64,000 bases of DNA from Curvibacter sp. AEP1-3 (GTDB lineage Bacteria > Pseudomonadota > Gammaproteobacteria > Burkholderiales > Burkholderiaceae_C): positions 3,981,674 to 4,045,673 of the forward strand of contig NZ_CP015698.1 of the NCBI RefSeq assembly GCF_002163715.1. The letters run 5' to 3'. This document shows, one piece after another, positions 46,629 through 55,040 of the stretch (positions are counted from its first letter, which is position 1; each line of letters opens with the position of its first letter). Made by a program: the position numbers and the translations under genes. Under the pieces are notes generated by a model. It was not told the origin of the DNA, did no database searches, and worked only from the letters and a program-made list of their open reading frames with translations.

Positions 46629-47893
46629 AAGAGCTGACCTGTCAGCGGATCGTTTGCTATGTTTTTAGTAGCTGCTCGCGCATATTCCACGTGCGCTACC
46701 GGCTTGTTTTTCATAAATTCCAACGCTTCATCCTCACTGAGCAGTGCGCCTACGCGGACGCCCAGGAGGCGTAGGCGTTTTTGTAATGGCGCGCGCTTGA
46801 GGCACAGGCCCGCAATTCGTCGTATGTCTTTTGCGTCAGCCGTGAAGTAGTCCACCGTGATGTCTCGGGTCACGCTTTTGAAATCGTCAAACCGCAGTTT
46901 GATTCCCACGGTTTTTCCGCGGTAGCCCTTGCGCTGCAGGTCGTCCGCCACCTGTTCACACAGACGGGTAAAGATGGCGCCTAGCTCGGCCTTGTCGCGC
47001 ACCGCGTGCAGGTCGCGGTCAAACGTGGTCTCGCGGCTCATGCTCACCGGCTCACTCTCGGTTTCCACCGGCCTGTCGTCCTGCCCGTGGGCGGCAGCAA
47101 ACAGCCAGGCACCGGTGCGCGGTCCAAAGGTGTCCATCAGCCACTGCAGCTCTTTGGCGGCCAACTGGCCAATGGTTTCTATGCCGTGCTTTTTGAGTTT
47201 CTCGTCGGCCTTGGGGCCTATGCCATTGATCTTGCGGCAGGCCAGGGGCCAGATCATGGGTTCCAGGTCGCTCTCATGGACGATGGCAATGCCGTTGGGC
47301 TTGTTGAACTCGCTGGCCATCTTGGCCAGCAGTTTGTTGGGCGCTACGCCCACCGAGCAGGTGAGGCCCGTGTCATCAAAAATGGCCTTCTGGATCAGCC
47401 GCGCCAGCACGCGGCCGCCTTGGCGTTGCCCACCAGGCACCTGGGTGAAGTCGATGTACACCTCATCCACCCCGCGGTTCTCCATGACCGGGGCAATGTC
47501 AGTGATGATGGCTTTGAAGCGCTGCGAGTAGTGCCGGTACTGGGCAAAGTCCACCGGCAACAGAATGGCTTGCGGACACAATTTGGCCGCTTTCATGAGC
47601 CCCATGGCCGAGCCCACGCCGAACTGCCGGGCGGCATACGTGGCGGTGGTGATGACGCCGCGACCGGTGTAGCCATCCAAGAGCGGGAAATCGGCGACCG
47701 GAATTTTGTGCAGCGGCGTGTCTGCGTGTTTGACCAGTAACGCGTCATCCGCATGCCGCCGCCCGCCACCAATCACCACCGGCAGCCCCTTGAGCTGCGG
47801 GTAGCGGAGCAACTCCACCGACGCATAAAACGCATCCATGTCCAAGTGCGCAATGCGGCGCACGACGGATGAGGGCGACTTTTCAGCTTGCAT
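46625..47893 (-). CDS. dinB: DNA polymerase IV
   Basis: This Y-family translesion polymerase extends past damaged bases. The 422-residue protein has the active-site HLDMDAFYASVELL at the start and the catalytic GVDEVYIDFTQ with its Asp-Glu pair. It also has the helix-hairpin-helix INGIGPKADEKLKKHGI and the little-finger region. The C-terminal 18 residues, beyond the conserved part, are encoded by repeat copy 9; a beta-clamp-binding motif, usually at the very end, is not obvious there. A GTG two codons upstream of ATG 47893 is an alternative start. Confidence 0.94.
   Translation of the reverse strand: MQAEKSPSSVVRRIAHLDMDAFYASVELLRYPQLKGLPVVIGGGRRHADDALLVKHADTPLHKIPVADFPLLDGYTGRGVITTATYAARQFGVGSAMGLMKAAKLCPQAILLPVDFAQYRHYSQRFKAIITDIAPVMENRGVDEVYIDFTQVPGGQRQGGRVLARLIQKAIFDDTGLTCSVGVAPNKLLAKMASEFNKPNGIAIVHESDLEPMIWPLACRKINGIGPKADEKLKKHGIETIGQLAAKELQWLMDTFGPRTGAWLFAAAHGQDDRPVETESEPVSMSRETTFDRDLHAVRDKAELGAIFTRLCEQVADDLQRKGYRGKTVGIKLRFDDFKSVTRDITVDYFTADAKDIRRIAGLCLKRAPLQKRLRLLGVRVGALLSEDEALEFMKNKPVAHVEYARAATKNIANDPLTGQLF
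46656..46703 (+). repeat. Dispersed repeat copy 9, inside the end of dinB
   Basis: It reads GCTATGTTTTTAGTAGCTGC, then GCGCATATTCCACG, then TGCGCTACCGGC. It is wholly in the coding region of dinB (opposite strand), giving its C-terminal residues KPVAHVEYARAATKNIAN. Confidence 0.85.
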
Positions 47894-48022
47894 GTCCACG
47901 AGGATATCAAGCCCGAGGAGTCGTAAGCCTCCTGCCCAGTGGCTGAGATATCATGGATTCGGGGATATCAGCAGCGCCACAAAAACCAAAGAGCGCTGCA
48001 TAAATGGACAGCAGGAACGTCG

Positions 48023-49366
48023 TTGATTTCCAAAGCCGCCAGCCGCCGCCGCCTTCTGGCCGGTAGCGCACTTGCCGTGTTCGGCAGCGCACTACCTCTC
48101 GCCAGCAGCCGCGCGCAGGACCGCCATGCCCGATTCAAGGGGCAGACGGTGGCTTTCAGCGTGCCCGATCACCCGCACTTTGACGCCATGCTCAAGCTGC
48201 TGCCGCAGTTCACGGCAGAGACGGGCATCAAGGTGGACGTGGCGCGCGACAACATCTTGCGCATGAAGCACGTGCAAATGGCGGAGATGGCCAAGCCGCA
48301 AAGTAGCCTGGATCTGGTGACTTACATCGTCACCTGGAAGGGTGAGTACGTCAAAAAGAAACTCATCGCACCACTGGAAGGCTTTTTCGCGAACCGGCAA
48401 TTAGCCGACCCGGACTACGCTTTTGGCGATTTGGTGCCGCGCTATGTGCAAAACATCGGTCTGGTAGGCGGGCCCAAGGGCTATTTGCCAGGCCCTGGCG
48501 CCAAGTTGTATGGCGTGCCTTACGGTGCCGAGACGTCCGTGCTGGCCTACCGGCGCGACCTGTTCGAAAAACATGGCTTTGCACCGCCTCGCACCTATGT
48601 CGAGTTGGCCGACTTGCTGGGCCCCTTGCACGACAAGACCGGCATGGGCGCTTTGACCTCGCGCGGGCAATCCGGGCACAACTGTGTGCACGCATGGTTG
48701 CTGCACTTCAATGCCCTGGGGGGCCGTTTTTTTGACGATCAGTGGATCCCGTTGTTCCACCGCAAAGAGGGCGTGCAGGCGCTGGAGCTGCTCAGGCGCA
48801 TTGCCGAAACCGGTCCCAAAGGAATTCCCCAGTTTTCCTACAACGACATGCTTGCGAGCTTTCTGCAGGGAGAGAGCGCGATGTATCTAGACTCCACCGC
48901 CGTGTTCGGCGCGGTGCGCAGTTCCCCCTTATCCAAGGTAGAAGGCAAAGTAAGTTATGCCCTGCATCCGCGTGGCACTCGCTATGCCTCGCAGTCCGGT
49001 GGATTGGGGCTGGCCATTGCGCGTAACTCGGCCCGGAGTGAGGCGGCCTTTTTGCTTTTGCAGTGGCTCACTTCCAAGGCGCAAGACAAGGCGGTGGTGC
49101 GTCACGGAGGAGGCCCGAGCCGGGTCTCCACCCTGGCGGATGCCGACATGGTGCGCCAGTTCCCTGAGTTCATCACCCTCAAAGAGCAGCTCCGCTATTC
49201 GGAGCCTGACTGGCGCCCCATCATTCCCGAGTGGGACGACATCAACACCGGCCCCTTGGGGGCGGCGGTGTACCAAGGCATGACCGGCGCAAAACCGGCG
49301 GACAAGGCGCTGGGCGATATCGTGCGCCGGGTGAACGACATCATGGCTGCAGCGGGTTACCGCTGA
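48023..49366 (+). CDS. Orphan ABC-type extracellular solute-binding protein, Tat-type signal
   Basis: This protein of about 447 residues has an N-terminal SRRRLLAGSALAVFGSALPL sequence, a likely twin-arginine signal, and a family-1 solute-binding fold (QGESAMYLDSTAVFGAVR and AYRRDLFEKHGFAPPRTYVELADLL). Such proteins bind sugars or glycerol-phosphate compounds. No ABC permease or ATPase genes adjoin it. The start is probably a TTG (48023) with an AGGA ribosome-binding site; a GTG at 47939 is an alternative that would give a long non-conserved leader. It converges on the lactate dehydrogenase gene. Confidence 0.78.
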   Translation: MISKAASRRRLLAGSALAVFGSALPLASSRAQDRHARFKGQTVAFSVPDHPHFDAMLKLLPQFTAETGIKVDVARDNILRMKHVQMAEMAKPQSSLDLVTYIVTWKGEYVKKKLIAPLEGFFANRQLADPDYAFGDLVPRYVQNIGLVGGPKGYLPGPGAKLYGVPYGAETSVLAYRRDLFEKHGFAPPRTYVELADLLGPLHDKTGMGALTSRGQSGHNCVHAWLLHFNALGGRFFDDQWIPLFHRKEGVQALELLRRIAETGPKGIPQFSYNDMLASFLQGESAMYLDSTAVFGAVRSSPLSKVEGKVSYALHPRGTRYASQSGGLGLAIARNSARSEAAFLLLQWLTSKAQDKAVVRHGGGPSRVSTLADADMVRQFPEFITLKEQLRYSEPDWRPIIPEWDDINTGPLGAAVYQGMTGAKPADKALGDIVRRVNDIMAAAGYR

Positions 49367-49382
49367 GGCGAAAGGGGCCGGC

Positions 49383-50528
49383 TCAGAAGGTGCCGGGTAC
49401 CAGGATATTGCGGTCCACGTTCTGGATGTTGGTGTGGCCGCAGAAGGCCATGGTTACGTCCAGCTCTTTGTGGATGATTTGTAGCGCCTTGGTCACCCCG
49501 GCTTCGCCCATGGCGCCCAGACCATACACCATGGCGCGGCCGATCATGGTGCCTTTGGCGCCCAGTGCCCAAGCCTTCAGCACGTCCTGCCCGCTGCGGA
49601 TGCCGCCATCCATCCAGACTTCCAGCTTGTCGCCCACGGCCGCCACGATGGCCGGCAGTGCGCTGATGCTGCTGGGTGCGCCGTCCAGCTGGCGCCCGCC
49701 GTGGTTGCTCACCACAATCGCGTCCGCTCCGCTTTGGGCGGCCAACACGGCGTCTTCCACGTCCTGAATGCCCTTGAGGATGAGCTTGCCACCCCATTTT
49801 TCCTTGACCCATTTCACATCGTCCCAGGAGAGGCGGGGGTCGAACTGTTCGTTGGTCCAGGCGGCCAGGGACTTCATGTCGCTCACCGACTCCACATGCC
49901 CCACCAGGTTGCGGAAGGTGTGGCGGCGGGTGCCCAGCATCCCTAGGCACCAGCGCGGTTTGGTGGCCAGGTTGATGATGTTGGCCAGGGTGGGGCGGGG
50001 TGGGGCGCTCAGGCCGTTTTTCAGGTCTTTGTGGCGCTGGCCGATGACTTGCAGGTCCAGCGTCAGCACCAGGGCACTGCAGCGCGCGGCGCGGGCGCGC
50101 TCGATCATGTTGGCCATGGCGTTGCGGTCCCGCATCATGTAGAGCTGGAACCAGAAGGGGGCGCTGGTGTTCTCGGCAATGTCCTCGATGGAGCAAATGC
50201 TCATGGTAGACAGTGTGAAGGGAATGCCGAACTTTTCGGCAGCCCGAGCAGCGTGGATCTCCCCATCGGCGTGTTGCATGCCGGTCAAGCCTACCGGAGC
50301 AATGGCCACCGGCATTTTGGCCGCGGTGCCCACCATGGTGGTGGCGGTGCTGCGGTTTTCCATGTTCACGGCGACCCGCTGGCGCAGCTTGATCTTCTGG
50401 AAATCCGCTTCATTGGCACGGTATGTGCCTTCGGTCCAGGAGCCGGAATCGGCATAGTCGTAAAACATGCGGGGAACCCGCTTCTCAGCCAGTACGCGCA
50501 AGTCTTCAATATTCGTGATCACAGGCAT
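49383..50528 (-). CDS. lldD: FMN-dependent L-lactate dehydrogenase (alpha-hydroxy-acid oxidase family)
   Basis: This 381-residue FMN enzyme oxidises L-lactate (or another 2-hydroxy acid) to the keto acid. Visible are the N-terminal RMFYDYADSGSW with the catalytic Tyr, the catalytic His in IVVSNHGGRQLDG and the FMN-phosphate-binding VWMDGGIRSGQDVLKA and GTMIGRAMVYG. The length fits the quinone-linked LldD. The ATG 50528 has a GGAGAC ribosome-binding site. It is flanked by an orphan binding protein and a divergent DUF3999 gene. Confidence 0.9.
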   Translation of the reverse strand: MPVITNIEDLRVLAEKRVPRMFYDYADSGSWTEGTYRANEADFQKIKLRQRVAVNMENRSTATTMVGTAAKMPVAIAPVGLTGMQHADGEIHAARAAEKFGIPFTLSTMSICSIEDIAENTSAPFWFQLYMMRDRNAMANMIERARAARCSALVLTLDLQVIGQRHKDLKNGLSAPPRPTLANIINLATKPRWCLGMLGTRRHTFRNLVGHVESVSDMKSLAAWTNEQFDPRLSWDDVKWVKEKWGGKLILKGIQDVEDAVLAAQSGADAIVVSNHGGRQLDGAPSSISALPAIVAAVGDKLEVWMDGGIRSGQDVLKAWALGAKGTMIGRAMVYGLGAMGEAGVTKALQIIHKELDVTMAFCGHTNIQNVDRNILVPGTF

Positions 50529-50616
50529 GCAAAGTCTCCTTCATCGATGCGGCATGGTAGTCCGCAGGCGGTGGTTTGCCCGTGAAATCCGCCCTTCGGC
50601 GCGTGAAATTATTGAA

Positions 50617-51912
50617 ATGGCCCGCTGGGCGACGGTCTGCAGCCTGCTGCAGGCGACTTTGGCAACCGGCGCCGAGTCCTTGGCCGCTATCCCCAGGGTG
50701 TCCGAATTTGCATGGTTGGGCACCGTGGCCGGGGTGGAGTCCGGCAGCCTGGTGCGCATTGCCCTGCCTGCCGATGCACTGACCCGCCTGCAAAGCCGCG
50801 CCGGCCATGACGTGCGGGTGCTGAATGCCGCGGGCGACGTGATTCCCTTTGCGGTGACGGGCGGCAACGGGCCGGTGCGCCAACGCCATGCGGTGCAGAC
50901 CCGGTCTTTTTCGTTCACATCCACCGCGACGCAGGCCATTGCCGACCTGCGCGCCGAGGTGCAGTTGCTGGCGGCGCTGGACATCAAAGGTGCGTGGCAT
51001 CGCAACACGTTAGTGCATATGCAAGTGGCGGTGAGTGACAACCTGCAAGACTGGACGCCGGTGCCCGTGAAGGGGCCGGTGTACCGCTTTGATGGCGCCG
51101 AGCCGCCGGTGAACACCGTGGTGGAGCTGCAGGAGCCTCTGAGCGTGGAGGGGCGCTACCTGCGGATCACCTGGCCGGGGCACACGGGCGTCAAGCTCGC
51201 CAGTCTGACAGGGCGGGTGGCGGGTTTGCGCCCCCCGGAGCCCGCAGTGCGCGCCGAGTTGGGGGCTGGTGTTACGGATGGCACCTCAGGTTTGGTCTGG
51301 TCTTTGCCATTCGCTACGCCCTTGAGCGCGGTGCACCTGCAAATGCTGCCGGGTGACGAACCCGTGCCCTTGCGCATTTCAGCCCGGGCCGACCCTGCTC
51401 AGCCTTGGAAGCTTCTGACCTCGACGGTGGTGTACCGGTACGACCTGCCGGGCGGGCCAGGCCGTAACCCGCCACAAGCTCTGCCGGATGCACAGATTGC
51501 GCAACTGCGCATAGAGGCCGGTAACGGCGTGCCTTTGCCGGCCGGCGGCTTGCGCTTGGCGGCAGAACTGGCGCCCCTGCAGGTGTTGTTTCTGGCTACA
51601 GGCAAAGGGCCCTACACCGTGGCAGCCGGCCGGGCTGGCACTGTACAGGCTGCCGTTGAAGTGGAGAGCCTGATTCCCGGCCCTGCGATGGTGCCTGACA
51701 TCGTGCCGCTGCGTCCGGTCAAGCAGCTTCGGGCCGTGCTGCCCGGGGCGCCCCAGTTGTGGGCTGCTTCGCTGATGCCAGCACATTGGACGGTGCGCGG
51801 GCCGGTGTTGTGGGCTTTGTTTCTCGTGGCTCTGGCCGTGGCCATGGCCGCCATGTTTGCGCTGCTGCGGCCGCCTGCCGCCAAGCCAGTGGATACCCTG
51901 CAGTCTCAGTGA
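50617..51912 (+). CDS. DUF3999 membrane-anchored protein
   Basis: This 431-residue protein has an N-terminal secretion-type segment (ARWATVCSLLQATLATGAES), a long beta-rich periplasmic part (signatures ADLRAEVQLLAALDIKG and HIRITWPGH-like) and one C-terminal membrane helix (VLWALFLVALAVAMAAMFALL). DUF3999 proteins usually lie in an operon with a large DUF2339 membrane protein; that partner is absent here. The ATG lacks a clear ribosome-binding site, so an upstream start remains possible. Its end overlaps the converging membrane-protein gene by 7 bases. Confidence 0.75.
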   Translation: MARWATVCSLLQATLATGAESLAAIPRVSEFAWLGTVAGVESGSLVRIALPADALTRLQSRAGHDVRVLNAAGDVIPFAVTGGNGPVRQRHAVQTRSFSFTSTATQAIADLRAEVQLLAALDIKGAWHRNTLVHMQVAVSDNLQDWTPVPVKGPVYRFDGAEPPVNTVVELQEPLSVEGRYLRITWPGHTGVKLASLTGRVAGLRPPEPAVRAELGAGVTDGTSGLVWSLPFATPLSAVHLQMLPGDEPVPLRISARADPAQPWKLLTSTVVYRYDLPGGPGRNPPQALPDAQIAQLRIEAGNGVPLPAGGLRLAAELAPLQVLFLATGKGPYTVAAGRAGTVQAAVEVESLIPGPAMVPDIVPLRPVKQLRAVLPGAPQLWAASLMPAHWTVRGPVLWALFLVALAVAMAAMFALLRPPAAKPVDTLQSQ

Positions 51913-52718
51913 GCCGCGTGCTGCGCCAAGGCCTGCCCCAATGAGTGGGCGCCCGGCGCATACAACCCCAGACCCAGACCGACCAAGGCCAACAACAGTG
52001 CCGTTACCGCAAAGGGCACTGCAGTGTGGCGCATGGCGGTTTGCACCCAATGCGGGCTGTCTGAGGTGCGCAAACGGCGGTACAGGGTGTACGAGAGCAC
52101 GCCATCAAACATCAATTCAGAGAACAGCACCGGCGCGATGTAAATCACATACAGCGAGGCCAATGCCATGCCCACGGCCATCACGATGGCAATCAGCGGA
52201 ATGGCGATCTCATCCGCATCGCTCACACTGCCTGCGGCATCGCTCAGCCCGGAAAACAAACCGGGTGTGTCCGTGGAGGGCAATGAGGGGCTGCCCAAGG
52301 CCGGGCTGTCGAGGGCGGGGCTATCCCATGGGGCGCTGGCGCCACCGCCCGCATAGTCGCCACCGCCACCACTTTTGAAAGGCGCTGCGGCAAGGTCTGC
52401 GGCGTCGGCGCAGTGGCGGCTGCTACCCGTGCCGTTCCAGTTGGGGCTGGGCAGGTCAAAGAAATCCCGGCTGTCTATGCGAAGCCACAGCCATAACAGC
52501 AGCATGAAGAATCCGTAGGCAGCGCCCACCGCCAGCGGGTAGCGTAGGGCCATGCTGTGCATGCCGGCATGCAAGAGCAGGGCAGAACAAAGCCAACCCC
52601 CCGCGCCCGTGAGTGCCACCAGCAGGGCCATTTGCAGGCGGGGGAATGACTTGGTTTCCAAATGCTGCTGTACACGCAGGATGGCGTGGTAGCGGGTAAC
52701 GCGGATGTGTCGGGTCAT
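51906..52718 (-). CDS. Integral membrane protein, unknown function
   Basis: This 270-residue protein has about five hydrophobic segments (for example LQMALLVALTGAGGWLCSALLL, ALRYPLAVGAAYGFFMLLLWLWL, IPLIAIVMAVGMALASLYVIYIA). A Gly/Ser/Asp-rich soluble insert lies in the middle (SGGGGDYAGGGASAPWDSP, 115-185). It was not matched to a named family. The start overlaps the stop of pbpC by ATGA, so it is translated with the penicillin-binding protein and may act in the same envelope process. Confidence 0.65.
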   Translation of the reverse strand: MTRHIRVTRYHAILRVQQHLETKSFPRLQMALLVALTGAGGWLCSALLLHAGMHSMALRYPLAVGAAYGFFMLLLWLWLRIDSRDFFDLPSPNWNGTGSSRHCADAADLAAAPFKSGGGGDYAGGGASAPWDSPALDSPALGSPSLPSTDTPGLFSGLSDAAGSVSDADEIAIPLIAIVMAVGMALASLYVIYIAPVLFSELMFDGVLSYTLYRRLRTSDSPHWVQTAMRHTAVPFAVTALLLALVGLGLGLYAPGAHSLGQALAQHAAH

Positions 52719-54979
52719 GGTCGGCGTGGGGCGGTCTTGCTGTCCTGCATTTTGACGCCGGCGCCTCGCACCTCCAGGCGTACCTGGTCCAGTACCTTGC
52801 CTTTGCTGTCGACGATCTGGATCACATGCCGCCCCGGCCAGGGCAGCCACAGGGCGGTGTTGCCTTTGGCGACTTGCTTGCCGTCGATCAGCCAACGCAG
52901 GTTGCTGCCTTCTGCTTCCAGGCTCAGGCGCTGAGCTTGGGGCGGAATGTCGGGGTCCAGCGCGAGGATGGTGCCGCTGGTGGGGGACGTGATGCGGGCT
53001 GTGTTTGTGGTGGTGTTGCCGTGATTTTTTGAGTCGTTTGGGCCTCCGGCGCTCGTGGAATATGCGCGAGCAGCTCCTTTTTCCATAGCAAATTTGGCCT
53101 GCTCAGTGCCGCTGATGAACCATTCGCTGCGGGGCGCTTCTCCCTCCACCGTCACCGTTTTTTGCACCAGGCCTGCCGGTGCTTGGGGCGCGCGGCTGCT
53201 TCGCTGGCGATGCAGCTGGTTCATGACCGCGGCCCAGATGGGGGCGGCGCCGGTGGTGCCGCTCACGTCCCACATGGGGGCGCCGCTGGCGTTGCCTACC
53301 CACACGCCCACGGTGTAGCGCTGGCTGTAACCCACGGCCCAGTTGTCGCGCATGTCTTTGCTGGTGCCGGTTTTGACGGCGGCCCAGAAGCGGGTGGCCA
53401 GTACGCTGTCGGTGCCGAAGGTGCGGGCCCGCGCCATCGGGTCGCTCAGGATGTCTCCCACGATGAAAGCGGCCCGCGCATCCAGCGCCGGGCTGAAGGC
53501 CGGAGGCGTGCGGCCCACCGTCAGGCGGGCGGGGCTGGCGCGGCCGCCATTGGCCAGGGTGCGGTAGCTGTTGGTTAGGTTGAGCAGCGTGGTCTCAGCA
53601 CTGCCCAAAGCCAGGCTGTAGCCATAGTAGTCGCCACTCTCCTTGAGCGGCATTCCCATGAGGGCCAGCTGTTTCTGAAAAGCGTCGGGCGACACCATGA
53701 CCAGCGTGCGCACTGCCGGCACGTTCAGCGAGGCGCCCAGTGCGGTGCGGGCCGACACCCAGCCTTTGAACTGGCGGTCGTAGTTCTGCGGGATGTAGAG
53801 CCCGCCGGTGGTCTGAATCTGGGTGGCCGAGTCTTCGAGCAGGGAGGCGGCGGTGATGCGCCGCTCGGAGAGCGCCTGCCCGTACAAAAACGGCTTGAGC
53901 GTGGAGCCGGGCTGGCGCAGCGAGGTCACAAAGTCCACCTCAGGCGCGGCGCTCAGGGGGCCGCTGCTGTTGACCCAAGCCAGCACCTCGCCGCTGGCGT
54001 TGTCCAGCACCAGCAGGGCGGCGTCTTCCACATGCCGGCCGCTCAACTCTCGCAGCTGGGTTTGCATGGCCTGTTGGGCAAAGCGTTGGAGGGGCGCACT
54101 TAAAGAGCTGCGGATGGTGGCCGGTGTGGCGCCATCCCCCGCCGTGGTGCGGGCCAGCTGGCGCGCCACGTGCGGGGCGATGCCCTCGCTGGCCGCAAAG
54201 TCGCGGCGGGCCAGGGCGGAGGCCACCAACAGCTCCATGGCTTCGCAGCCACCACTGCTTGGGCCTGCGGCCTTGTTTGCACTGGTGGGCTCCAGGGTTT
54301 TGAACACACTGCAGGCCCGCTGGGTGACCTGCGCCTCTTTGGCATTGGGCGCGCGGATCAGGGCGGCGGCCACTGCGGCCTCGCGGTGGTCCAGGCCGTG
54401 CGGCGCCTTGCCGAAGAGGCTGCGGCTTAAAGCGTCAATGCCCACCAGCTCGCCCCGGAAGGGCACGAGGTTGAGGTAGGCCTCCAGAATCTGGTCTTTC
54501 CGCCAGCCGCGTTCCAGGCTCTCGGCGGCCATGGTTTGGCCCAGCTTTTGCACCACGCTGCGGCCGGAGTTGCTGCGCTTCAAATCCTCGTCCAACAAGC
54601 CGGCAAGCTGCATGGTGATGGTGGAGGCTCCCCGGGTTTTGGTGTTCCACAGGTTGGCCCAGGCGGCGGCGGACACGGCTCGCCAGTCCACCCCGCTGTG
54701 CTCGTAAAAGCGCTTGTCCTCGCTCAGCACCAGCGCCGTGCGTAGCGCGGGCGACACATCCGCTAGCGCGACCCACTGCCCGCGGCGCACGCTGGTGTCG
54801 GTGCGCAGGCGGTGCAGCACTTCGCCTTGGCGGTCCAGCAGCATGGTGTCAGAAGGCTTATAGCCAGCCTTTACTTGCTCAAAAGTGGTTTTGGCGCCCG
54901 CCGAATGTGCGCAAGCGGCTATCAAAAGCGTAGCAAAAGTGAGGCGCAGCCTGCCTGTAGCCTTGGTGACCTTAGGCAC
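52715..54979 (-). CDS. pbpC: Penicillin-binding protein 1C
   Basis: This bifunctional class A PBP polymerises and crosslinks peptidoglycan in the periplasm. It has a transglycosylase domain (LSEDKRFYEHSGVDW, GASTITMQL), a transpeptidase domain with active-site STLK (QPGSTLKPF), the SxN motif ASLN and KTGT (AVKTGTSKD), and the PBP1C C-terminal domain (SPTSGTILALDPDIPP). No ATG lies between the divergent gene and the conserved region, so GTG 54979 is proposed (about 754 residues). Its signal sequence LTFATLLIAACAHSAGA and a linker before the C-terminal domain are both encoded by dispersed repeat copies. The IAAC stretch would also fit a lipobox. Confidence 0.88.
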   Translation of the reverse strand: MPKVTKATGRLRLTFATLLIAACAHSAGAKTTFEQVKAGYKPSDTMLLDRQGEVLHRLRTDTSVRRGQWVALADVSPALRTALVLSEDKRFYEHSGVDWRAVSAAAWANLWNTKTRGASTITMQLAGLLDEDLKRSNSGRSVVQKLGQTMAAESLERGWRKDQILEAYLNLVPFRGELVGIDALSRSLFGKAPHGLDHREAAVAAALIRAPNAKEAQVTQRACSVFKTLEPTSANKAAGPSSGGCEAMELLVASALARRDFAASEGIAPHVARQLARTTAGDGATPATIRSSLSAPLQRFAQQAMQTQLRELSGRHVEDAALLVLDNASGEVLAWVNSSGPLSAAPEVDFVTSLRQPGSTLKPFLYGQALSERRITAASLLEDSATQIQTTGGLYIPQNYDRQFKGWVSARTALGASLNVPAVRTLVMVSPDAFQKQLALMGMPLKESGDYYGYSLALGSAETTLLNLTNSYRTLANGGRASPARLTVGRTPPAFSPALDARAAFIVGDILSDPMARARTFGTDSVLATRFWAAVKTGTSKDMRDNWAVGYSQRYTVGVWVGNASGAPMWDVSGTTGAAPIWAAVMNQLHRQRSSRAPQAPAGLVQKTVTVEGEAPRSEWFISGTEQAKFAMEKGAARAYSTSAGGPNDSKNHGNTTTNTARITSPTSGTILALDPDIPPQAQRLSLEAEGSNLRWLIDGKQVAKGNTALWLPWPGRHVIQIVDSKGKVLDQVRLEVRGAGVKMQDSKTAPRRP
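53041..53089 (-). repeat. Dispersed repeat copy 10, in the PBP1C linker
   Basis: On the minus strand it reads GCTATGGAAAAAGGAGCTGC, then GCGCATATTCCACG, then AGCGCCGGAGGCC. It is read in frame as AMEKGAARAYSTSAGG, exactly between the transpeptidase and the C-terminal domain. The reading frame of the repeat is the same as in the signal peptides. Confidence 0.85.
54893..54934 (-). repeat. Dispersed repeat copy 11, encoding the PBP1C signal sequence
   Basis: On the minus strand it reads GCTACGCTTTTGATAGCCGC, then GCGCACATTCGG, then GGGCGCC. It codes for ATLLIAACAHSAGA, matching the LolA copy (ATFFIATCALSAGA) in 10 of 14 residues and in the same frame. Confidence 0.88.
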
Positions 54980-55040
54980 GGTGTGCCCGGTTCGGTCTGC
55001 GTAAACTGTGTTGATCTGCAACCCACCCACCTTTGCTCTT

